Below are positions 6,675 to 12,555 of a stretch of DNA of 14,615 nucleotides, one piece after another. The notes beneath the pieces are model-generated. The model saw only the letters and a list, made by a program, of their open reading frames with translations. It searched no databases and was not told the origin of the DNA. Source of the DNA: Candidatus Apopatosoma intestinale. Lineage in GTDB: Bacteria; Bacillota; Clostridia; Oscillospirales; CAG-272. Location of the stretch: contig JAGHUY010000098.1 of assembly GCA_018064545.1 (NCBI GenBank), forward strand, positions 1 to 14,615, read 5' to 3'. The position numbers were made by a program, and so were the translations under genes. Position 1 is the stretch's first letter; every line of letters starts with the position of its first letter.

Positions 6675-8310
6675 GATGTTCCTCGCTTTGCCGCCGTTTT
6701 TCCGCTTTGGCGGCCGCTTTTTCCCGTTTTTTCTGTCCGGCGCACAGTCGACAGTACGTCAGAACGGTGACGAGATTGGAAAAGAACCGTCCCGACGGCA
6801 CCCGATAGCCGTTGTCTTTGGCGAATTGCCGGATATTTTTGTTGAACAGCATACAGAACGGGCCGATGTCGTAATGTCTCGGGAATCCCGGTAAAAAGTG
6901 AAAATAGCAGTCGATATAGGTCACGGGAGAATCCATCAGTTCGTTGAACAGAAAATGCCTCGGTTCGAGCCGCGTATGCCTCCGGATGATGATCTGTGCC
7001 GTCCCCGGCTTGCAGAACAGGATATTGTGGGAGACCGTCCCCTCCACGGAGGCAATCACGTCGGCGCCTTTCAGCATTTCGACCTGTTCGGGAATGGAGA
7101 GTTCGTCGGGATATATGGATTCAAACCCGTTCAGACGGAAGAATTTTTCGATAAACGCCTCTCCGGCCTCTTTCGTCGTGCCCATCTTTTTGCGGGACAG
7201 ATAAATCTTTTTCGGCCCCTTCGCTTCCGCCTTGTCAAAAACAGCCTTGTACGGAAGATAGAACTCGTCGCGAACCCACTTGTCGTATTCAAACCCCGGT
7301 TCCGGAACGTATACCCGTTGGAATCGGGTGGGGGTCCGGACGTCGATGACGTCTTCCCGGCGCACGCCCATTTCGGAAAGCAACTCCCACGACCGGCTGT
7401 CGGCACGGCCGAACGTCCCCGGTTCGCAATAAATGCCGCAGACACACAGTTTTAACCCTTTTCCCTCTTCCGTATACCGGTAATAGAGTCTCCGGACCGT
7501 GTCGATCATGACGACGCCGTAATGCGGGAAACTTCTGCCGAGATAGATCACGGCCTCGTCTCTCGTCTCAATCTCCTCTTCGCGCACGTCATAGCCGCCG
7601 CCGAAATCGTATTCGCGGCTTTCCCGGACAAACTCGTGCGATTCGGTGAGGACGCCGCCGAGGTTTTTTGCGGAAAAGCCGCCGACGCTTTTTCTCGGCA
7701 GAACGATCCCGTTGTCGATTTTCAACACATAGGGCTCTTTTTCGATCTTATGACTGTGCGAGAGTTGTTCCAGAATCATCAAAGAAGAGGGGGTATTAAA
7801 CAGATACTGACCGCCTGTGAACAGATGGTGATCCTTCTGCCCCAGAAAACGGCGTACCCTGTCGCGATACCGGCGGTTTCCGGCGCTCTGCCTCTGCTTT
7901 TCCGGCGAAACGGCGAGAATGCGCCGCACGGTCCGGCGATACGACCGGTCCGTCGTGTCGGTTCTCCGGTCTCCGCGGAAAAAGGCCGTCATGATCCCCA
8001 AAATCTGCTCGGGATAGACCTCTTCGGATTGGAAGTTGTTATCCCCCCGCAGACGGTATATTTTGTTTTCACCGTCCCCGGAAACTCCGATGATCCGGTG
8101 CAGAATATACCGGTCTCCCTGCCGGTACAGCACGACGTCGCCCACCTCCGGCGCGGCGTCTCCCTCGGCGGGGCGCAGAGCGCGGATCAGGACGGAATCG
8201 TTTTTCGTCTCGTCAAGAAGCGGCATCATGCTTTTTCCGGAGATGGCGTACCGGATTTCGCCGTGTTCCGTCAGGTATTGTTCCAGCCCATTCGGCGCGG
8301 ATTCTTTCAT
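6655..8310 (-). CDS. S24/S26-type peptidase domain fused to a GT61 glycosyltransferase
   Basis: A 551-residue two-domain protein. Residues ~20-118 form an S24/S26 serine-peptidase-like domain: nucleophile motif S-G-K-S27-M-M-P, then YILH71RIIGV and RGD90NN. The Ser-His-Asp pattern resembles Sec11-type signal peptidases, which use His instead of Lys, but no membrane helix precedes S27, so it looks cytosolic. An Arg-rich linker (~125-160) follows. Residues ~195-470 match GT61 (DUF563): FPHYGVVMIDTVRRLYY, KKIYLSRKK, YPDELSIPEQVEMLKGADVIASVEGTVSHNILFCKPGT. The C-terminus is Lys/Arg/Glu-rich. The ATG at 8310 lies five bases after the upstream stop; a TTG at 8319 is the first possible start. Usual homologues are separate ~150- and ~380-residue proteins, so the fusion is notable. 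Whether the peptidase cleaves the short peptide encoded upstream is speculation. Confidence 0.8.
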   Translation of the reverse strand: MKESAPNGLEQYLTEHGEIRYAISGKSMMPLLDETKNDSVLIRALRPAEGDAAPEVGDVVLYRQGDRYILHRIIGVSGDGENKIYRLRGDNNFQSEEVYPEQILGIMTAFFRGDRRTDTTDRSYRRTVRRILAVSPEKQRQSAGNRRYRDRVRRFLGQKDHHLFTGGQYLFNTPSSLMILEQLSHSHKIEKEPYVLKIDNGIVLPRKSVGGFSAKNLGGVLTESHEFVRESREYDFGGGYDVREEEIETRDEAVIYLGRSFPHYGVVMIDTVRRLYYRYTEEGKGLKLCVCGIYCEPGTFGRADSRSWELLSEMGVRREDVIDVRTPTRFQRVYVPEPGFEYDKWVRDEFYLPYKAVFDKAEAKGPKKIYLSRKKMGTTKEAGEAFIEKFFRLNGFESIYPDELSIPEQVEMLKGADVIASVEGTVSHNILFCKPGTAQIIIRRHTRLEPRHFLFNELMDSPVTYIDCYFHFLPGFPRHYDIGPFCMLFNKNIRQFAKDNGYRVPSGRFFSNLVTVLTYCRLCAGQKKREKAAAKAEKRRQSEEHHGSGTV

Positions 8311-8315
8311 CGTCG

Positions 8316-9083
8316 TCAACTCTTTTCTTTGCTGTTTTCATTTGTGGGAGCGCTGAATATCCCCCGCGCCGCCACGACGGCGGAGGAGACGTCCATGTTG
8401 CACGCCAGCCGGTAGCAGGGAACGTCTTTGAGACGTTCCAGCATGAGCAGGACGGTTTGCAGACCCGCCGGGTCGTCCGGCTGATAGACCTGTCGGATGA
8501 TGCCGGGAAGCGCTTCCCGGAAGCCGATCGGCGTGATGCGGTTTTCCGCGCCTCTTTCCAGCAGACACAGCGCACCGAGCGGCGCGGACGTGTTTTCATT
8601 CATCGCCTCTTTTCCCGACCACGGGGTTCCGCAGACGGAAAGGGAAGTTAAATCCATCAGCGGTTTGTCGCCGTTGATGACCGTGACTTCCGAAGAAAAC
8701 GCTTTCTTCCAATTCATGATATGCGTCGTCTTCCCGACACCGCTCGGCGCGAGGAACAGAATGGCTTTGCCGTGCCGGGCGATGGCCGCCGCGTGGCACA
8801 GCACGATGCCGTAGTCCGGCATTTTTTCCGCGATTTTCCGGTAGACGCACAGCGTTTCCAGATAAGCAGGGTCGCCTGCGGCCGGGGTTTTGTCTTTGCC
8901 CGACGCCGCCTGCCGCCGGGATTCATCGGCAATATCCGATTCGGTCACGCAAACCGTAAAATCGACGGGGGCGCGGTCGGGAACCGTATAGTCCCGGCAC
9001 ATTCGGGCGATCCGTCCGTAAAGGGGACGGATGCGGATCGTTTTTCCGGCGATCCGGACGGTAAAGGAGCGATCATTTTCCAT
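8316..9083 (-). CDS. HPr-kinase-like P-loop protein
   Basis: A 255-residue protein like the C-terminal catalytic domain of HPr kinase/phosphorylase, without HprK's N-terminal domain. Visible motifs are LCHAAAIARHGKAILFLAPSG with Walker A APSGVGKTTH at 112-121, INGDKPLM (136-143, D139 in the Walker-B-like position) and GTPWSGKEAMNEN (152-164), which is typical of the RiPP-associated branch. In the paeninodin lasso cluster a relative phosphorylates a serine of the precursor peptide. No HPr or PTS genes are here, so carbon-catabolite control is unlikely. The ATG at 9083 overlaps the previous gene by 11 bases and follows a GAGGA site. Target and activity are inferred from family and context; the 45-residue peptide at 11718-11855 is the obvious candidate substrate. 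Confidence 0.85.
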   Translation of the reverse strand: MENDRSFTVRIAGKTIRIRPLYGRIARMCRDYTVPDRAPVDFTVCVTESDIADESRRQAASGKDKTPAAGDPAYLETLCVYRKIAEKMPDYGIVLCHAAAIARHGKAILFLAPSGVGKTTHIMNWKKAFSSEVTVINGDKPLMDLTSLSVCGTPWSGKEAMNENTSAPLGALCLLERGAENRITPIGFREALPGIIRQVYQPDDPAGLQTVLLMLERLKDVPCYRLACNMDVSSAVVAARGIFSAPTNENSKEKS

Positions 9084-11325
9084 GGATCAGGTCCTCGATG
9101 AATCGTTTTTGTTTTTTGCTCTCCGCAAACGCGGAAAGAAGACTTTTTATTGTTTCGTTATCGTGTTTCAGGGAACGAATGTGATAAAAGATGCCGTATA
9201 TCCAGGCAAACGGACGGAGCCACGGATTCCGCCGGGCGGCTATCCAATGGGCCAGTCCCGCTTCCTGCTCGTATCGCAGCCGGCCGAACAGTCCGCCTTT
9301 TCCGGCGTTCAGTGCCGAGATGGCGCGACTGCTCCCGCCGCTTTTCTTTTTCCCCAGATTTCCTTTGCTCAGTACGTATTCCATGAGGCTCCGGCAGTCT
9401 TCTTCCTCTGCCTCATCGCACCACGCATACCGATCGGGAAGACCGAGATAGCGAACGCACATTCCCGCCGCGATGACGGCCAGCCGTCTGTTGCCGCACC
9501 GGTCGGCCAGCGGCTCAAATTCCGCCCAACGCTCGTCGGTCAAGCCGGCATTGACGTACATCATCCAGTCGATGATCTGCCGGAGTCCCAGGCCGGAGGT
9601 CAGATGGGACCGCAAGTGTTGCAGAAGAACCAGTCCGTTTTCCGGGTATCCGAAAGAGTACCAGAAAAAAGAACCGCTCGTCTGCCGCTGTGCGCGGGGA
9701 ATGGCGTCTTCCAGAACCGAGTCCAGGAACGCGGCCTCGGACGGCTTCATGTGTCCGGAAAAATGGTGATGAAGTTCCAGAATGATGCCGTTTTTCCGGA
9801 AAGCGAAATGTCTGCGACTGATGCCGCGAAATTCCTCATATCCGTTCTGTTTCAGAATGTTGCAGGCGGTATCAAACGCTTTCTTTGGCACGATCAGATC
9901 GATGTCGCCCATCGTCCGGCATTCGGGATGGGGATAATACATACCCGCGGAAGTGCCTTTCAGAACCACGGGCGTGATCCCGTTTGCCGTAAGCAATTCT
10001 GTTACGGCCTGTTGTTCCCGCAGGATCAGCGTATACGCGCCCATGTTTTTCAGAATGTCTTTCTGCCACTCGGCACGCAGGGATTCCGGCATGGCAAGAC
10101 CGTCCATCAGATCGCGCGGGAGCGCCTCAACGGTTTGATGCCGCATTTCGGCATACAACGTGTCGGAAACCGTCACGGCGGGGAACCCGCCGCGCGGAAA
10201 AAGCGATTCGCGGAGGATGGAAAACAGAATTTCGCCGTCCGCCGATCCCGCCGTTTTTTCCGTTCTCTCTATGCTTTTCCGGAACGATTCATCGAACATA
10301 CCCGGAAAATCGGTCGGCTGTCCGAGCTCCGAAAAGAACTGTTCCAAATCTTTCCGGATGCCTCGCCCCAGCGTCTGCTGAATGCAGTAAATGCCGGCTT
10401 TGGCATTTTCCTCGACCATCACCCAGCCGGTTTCGGTCAAGGCAAGGTCCCATCCCATGTAGCGGAATTGCGGTAAGACCTGCGCGAGTGTTTTGGCCAG
10501 TTCCACGGCCTCTCGGAATCTCGGGACCGTAAAGCCGACAAGCGGCACTCTTGTGTGGGGATGGTGCGTCACCGTGTTGCCGAAGCGATCCATGGTTCGG
10601 GTCACGGTGCCGGTCTCCTCGTCCAGCGCGCAGACGATCCCCCCTTTGGCGATATTGTCGACCGTGGAAAACATTTTGCCGACGCGCAAAAAACTCTCTG
10701 TTTCCACTCTGTCGTCAAGCCTTACCGTGGTGATCCGCAACGTGTTGACGGAGGTGGGATTCAGCATGGCGAGCGATTCGTCCTGCCGGATCAGTTCTTC
10801 GGCCACCGCCCCGTCCGGATAGTCACGCAGAAGTTGCCGGAAAAACCCGTCTCTTACTTTGACTTCCTCGGCTTTTACGATCCGGATGTCGTCCCCCAAA
10901 GAACCGTATCGGGGTTTCAGCATCAGTTCCTTTTTCTCGTCCAGCAGGGCAAAAAACGCGTCCTTGTCCGCTTCTGCCGCCACCTTGACCATCTCCCGCC
11001 CGTAATACGGCCGATAGGCCTCATAGACGGCAAACTTATCGGCAGAGTTGAAAGAATGATCGGTGATATTCATCCTTTCCAAGAGAATACGCGCCGCTTT
11101 GTCCGGGAGATAGTCCCACCATTCTTCGTGCGTTTTTCCGGGCAGACCCAGCATGAAAAACTCGACCGCGTTATAGGCCGTGTGCTTCTTCGCGTAGAGA
11201 AGTTCTTCGACGATCCGCCTTTTCTCCGTCCTCCGGGCGGCCTCCGGGACCGAACACAGACAGTTGTCCACCTGAACTTTGAATTTTTTATATGTTTTGT
11301 TGATTTTACGCAGACTCGTTCTCAT
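9073..11325 (-). CDS. Fusion of a sugar-transfer-associated ATP-grasp domain and a PF14907-type nucleotidyltransferase
   Basis: A 750-residue protein with two enzymatic halves. Residues ~50-345 resemble the sugar-transfer-associated ATP-grasp family (ATPgrasp_ST): LMLKPRYGSLGDDIRIV (134-150), LNPTSVNTLRITTV, VDNIAKGGIVCALD and the metal-binding end GWD293LALTETGWVMVE305EN307. This family is often found in exopolysaccharide clusters. Residues ~375-740 resemble PF14907 nucleotidyltransferases: VVLKGTSAGMYYP (453-465), MGD474ID476LIV and LE517LHHHFSGH, which supply the three carboxylates. PF14907 members are common in lasso and related RiPP clusters. The ATG at 11325 is preferred over 11346 because AAAGGGG lies six bases upstream; the earlier ATG lacks a good site. 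The C-terminus overlaps the kinase gene by 11 bases. Substrates are unknown; the first half could form an acyl-phosphate or amide, the second could nucleotidylate. Confidence 0.85.
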   Translation of the reverse strand: MRTSLRKINKTYKKFKVQVDNCLCSVPEAARRTEKRRIVEELLYAKKHTAYNAVEFFMLGLPGKTHEEWWDYLPDKAARILLERMNITDHSFNSADKFAVYEAYRPYYGREMVKVAAEADKDAFFALLDEKKELMLKPRYGSLGDDIRIVKAEEVKVRDGFFRQLLRDYPDGAVAEELIRQDESLAMLNPTSVNTLRITTVRLDDRVETESFLRVGKMFSTVDNIAKGGIVCALDEETGTVTRTMDRFGNTVTHHPHTRVPLVGFTVPRFREAVELAKTLAQVLPQFRYMGWDLALTETGWVMVEENAKAGIYCIQQTLGRGIRKDLEQFFSELGQPTDFPGMFDESFRKSIERTEKTAGSADGEILFSILRESLFPRGGFPAVTVSDTLYAEMRHQTVEALPRDLMDGLAMPESLRAEWQKDILKNMGAYTLILREQQAVTELLTANGITPVVLKGTSAGMYYPHPECRTMGDIDLIVPKKAFDTACNILKQNGYEEFRGISRRHFAFRKNGIILELHHHFSGHMKPSEAAFLDSVLEDAIPRAQRQTSGSFFWYSFGYPENGLVLLQHLRSHLTSGLGLRQIIDWMMYVNAGLTDERWAEFEPLADRCGNRRLAVIAAGMCVRYLGLPDRYAWCDEAEEEDCRSLMEYVLSKGNLGKKKSGGSSRAISALNAGKGGLFGRLRYEQEAGLAHWIAARRNPWLRPFAWIYGIFYHIRSLKHDNETIKSLLSAFAESKKQKRFIEDLIHGK

Positions 11326-11381
11326 GGTTTCCCCTTTTTCCGGCATCGGATCGGGCGTCTCCGCTCCGATACCGCTTTATA

Positions 11382-11422
11382 AAGATACCCACAGTTCCCA
11401 TGAGAGTCCTGTGGGTTATCTT
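11382..11422 (-). promoter_or_regulatory. Intercistronic inverted repeat, possible attenuator or mRNA processing/stability hairpin
   Basis: AAGATACCCACAG (11382-11394) pairs with CTGTGGGTTATCTT (11409-11422), giving 13 base pairs with one bulged base and a 14-base loop. It lies between the PqqD-like gene and the ATP-grasp fusion gene. On the minus strand it is followed by TAT rather than a long U run, so a full terminator is doubtful; partial termination or mRNA stabilisation is more likely. Confidence 0.6.
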
Positions 11423-11425
11423 GTG

Positions 11426-11704
11426 CTATGAATCCGTGCGGCCGCAAAGAAAACCGGCCCCATCCAGTTCGGTAACGAAAGCCTCCACCGAACGGCGGAT
11501 TTCTTCGTCATCCCCGTCGTATTTCTCCCGCATCGCGGCGATCAGATCGTCCGGCCGACGATTGGTTTCGAGATACTGCATGATCTCCTTACCGGTTTCG
11601 TTGACCCATAACAGTTTCATTTCTTTTGCGTCGCCGGGATATTCGGCGATCGCCATATACTGCCGACCGTATTGCTGAAACTTGAAACGATACTTCAAAT
11701 GCAT
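11426..11704 (-). CDS. PqqD-like peptide-recognition protein
   Basis: A 92-residue protein of the PqqD family, small winged-helix-type domains (RiPP recognition elements) that bind leader peptides and present them to modifying enzymes. The family core is clear: LLWVNETGKEIMQYLETNRRPDDLI (about residues 37-61; compare LNETGxxIWxLLDGxxTxxEI), followed by EKYDGDDEEIRRSVEAFVTELDGAGFL, the usual helical end. Length fits PqqD (~90). The frame is open upstream to 11803, but the ATG at 11704 is chosen because it starts the family N-terminus (MHLKYRFKF), follows TAAGG, and comes 13 bases after the short peptide gene. Its place directly behind a 45-residue peptide gene suggests that peptide is its ligand. 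Confidence 0.85.
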   Translation of the reverse strand: MHLKYRFKFQQYGRQYMAIAEYPGDAKEMKLLWVNETGKEIMQYLETNRRPDDLIAAMREKYDGDDEEIRRSVEAFVTELDGAGFLCGRTDS

Positions 11705-11717
11705 TGTCAAAACCTTA

Positions 11718-11855
11718 CTAAGGAGGTTCGGGCTCTGGTTCTTCCGAAGCGGCGACGATGTCCGTCCGCTCGATGCGAACCACCTCGATCGTAGGAGCGA
11801 CAAATGTTTCTTTCTTGTCCTGAACGGGAGCCTGATTCTTTCTCTCTTTTTCCAT
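11718..11855 (-). CDS. Short peptide gene, candidate RiPP-like precursor (45 aa)
   Basis: A 45-codon ORF with a near-perfect ribosome site: AAGGAG at 11863-11868 on the minus strand, 7 bases before the ATG. It is the first gene after a consensus promoter and is directly followed by the PqqD-like gene. The peptide has a charged Lys/Glu/Gln-rich N-terminus, a middle part FVAPTIEVVRIERTDIVAAS (18-37), and a Glu/Pro tail EEPEPEPP. The P-x-I-E-x(7)-D-[IV]-[IV]-x-[AT]-S arrangement resembles short peptides I associate with PqqD/HPr-kinase clusters in Firmicutes (from memory, not checked). It has a single serine, S37, and no cysteine. By analogy residues 1-~35 would be leader and the Ser and acidic tail the modified part. 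That it is translated is well supported; that it is a modified precursor is inference. Confidence 0.75.
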   Translation of the reverse strand: MEKERKNQAPVQDKKETFVAPTIEVVRIERTDIVAASEEPEPEPP

Positions 11856-11862
11856 GCTGACT

Positions 11863-11868
11863 CTCCTT
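11863..11868 (-). promoter_or_regulatory. Strong ribosome-binding site deciding the short peptide start
   Basis: AAGGAG on the minus strand, seven bases before ATG at 11855. It is the best ribosome site in the operon and the main reason to accept the 45-codon gene. Confidence 0.85.
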
Positions 11869-11902
11869 TTTTGCCATATTATTGATGAAAAACCGATTAT
11901 AT

Positions 11903-11923
11903 CGAACCGTTTTTCCGGTTTCG
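11903..11923 (-). promoter_or_regulatory. Small hairpin in the 5' leader of the peptide operon
   Basis: CGAACCG (11903-11909) pairs with CGGTTTCG (11916-11923) with one bulge and a six-base loop, inside the ~86-base leader. The right arm could instead pair with AAACCG at 11890-11895, a mutually exclusive fold. No riboswitch class is recognised and no terminator follows. Confidence 0.35.
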
Positions 11924-11948
11924 GGACCGATTTCTCTTATTATTCTTT

Positions 11949-11976
11949 ATTATAGCATACTTTTTTCTTTTTTCAA
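11949..11976 (-). promoter_or_regulatory. Sigma-A-type extended -10 promoter for the peptide/glycan operon
   Basis: On the minus strand TTGAAA (11976-11971) and TATAAT (11954-11949) are separated by 16 bases, and TG-n precedes the -10 (TGCTATAAT), an extended -10. A-rich tracts fill the spacer. The start of transcription would be near 11942, giving a leader of about 86 bases to the ATG at 11855. It is the only convincing promoter seen for the eight genes downstream. Confidence 0.85.
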
Positions 11977-12006
11977 GTAGCAACCGTGATTTTTTACAAA
12001 ACCATC

Positions 12007-12030
12007 AAAAAGCGGGGAACGGCGCTCTTT
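12007..12030 (-). terminator. Weak rho-independent terminator after the acetyltransferase gene
   Basis: On the minus strand AAAGAGCG (from 12030) pairs with CGCTTTTT (to 12007) over an 8-base loop, with one G-U pair, overlapping the TAA stop at 12031-12029. The U tract is only five bases, so read-through into the next operon is possible. Confidence 0.5.
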
Positions 12031-12541
12031 ACGGGATGATCCAGTACCGCCGCATCGGCACGCTGTCGCACGACACTTTATTCTCCATCACGCCGCCGCA
12101 TTTCAGGATGGTTCTGGCGGATGCCGCATTGTCGTCGTTGCAGGTGACGAGAACGCGGAGAATACCGAGTTTCCGGCATTCGTCAAGGGCGAGTGTCAGC
12201 ATTTCGGTCGCATACCCGTGCCCGCGCTCCGACGGGCGGACGCTGTATCCGATGTGACCGCCGAACGAGAGCAGATAGTCGTTCAGTTCGTGGCGCAGAT
12301 TCAGCATCCCGACGACGCGGCCGCCGATCACGCCGCAGAACTGCGTTCCCTTAACTCGCCCGGAGGGCGGATTCTCGCGGTACAGGCGGAGTTGCTTTTC
12401 GTAATTCTCAAAGACCTCGAAATCTTCCAGTCCTCCCGCACCCTCAATGTGCGCTTCACCGTTTTCCAGACATTCGCGGCGATAGGACAGTATTTCTTCT
12501 TTGTATTCCTCACTGACGGGAACTAAAAAAAGTTTTGACAT
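12029..12541 (-). CDS. GNAT family N-acetyltransferase
   Basis: A 170-residue protein with the GNAT fold in order. A variable N-terminal part (1-64) is followed by a core strand CGVIGGRVVGMLNLRH (69-84), motif A GYSVRPSERGHGYATEML (98-115, with the acetyl-CoA pyrophosphate-binding R-G-x-G at 106-109), and motif B CNDDNAASARTILKCGG (134-150). GNAT enzymes move an acetyl group from acetyl-CoA to an amine; the acceptor here cannot be read from sequence. The start is supported by AAGGAG six bases before the ATG. It follows the rhamnosidase-like gene by 14 bases, so the two probably share a transcript. It has its own terminator and probably does not belong to the peptide operon. Confidence 0.93.
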   Translation of the reverse strand: MSKLFLVPVSEEYKEEILSYRRECLENGEAHIEGAGGLEDFEVFENYEKQLRLYRENPPSGRVKGTQFCGVIGGRVVGMLNLRHELNDYLLSFGGHIGYSVRPSERGHGYATEMLTLALDECRKLGILRVLVTCNDDNAASARTILKCGGVMENKVSCDSVPMRRYWIIP

Positions 12542-12555
12542 ATTTTCTCCTTATA

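Noticed and set aside
9031..10476. 481-codon open frame on the plus strand
   Set aside because: Antisense to the ATP-grasp/nucleotidyltransferase gene, whose motifs are clear; no family features on this strand.
11306..11401. 31-codon ORF on the minus strand starting in the hairpin loop and overlapping the start of the ATP-grasp fusion gene
   Set aside because: An AGGA lies six bases upstream, so it could be a leader peptide, but the sequence is Arg/Gly-rich, has no family, and overlaps another gene; not enough to call.
11896..11901. Second TATAAT on the minus strand as another promoter
   Set aside because: No -35-like hexamer at 16-18 bases upstream and it lies inside the leader of the better promoter.
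3277..11976. Classical lasso peptide cluster
   Set aside because: PqqD-like, HPr-kinase-like and nucleotidyltransferase genes are there, but no asparagine-synthetase-like cyclase, no B2 transglutaminase-type peptidase and no lasso-like core with Gly/Cys and a ring-closing Asp/Glu; only a relationship of parts is supported.
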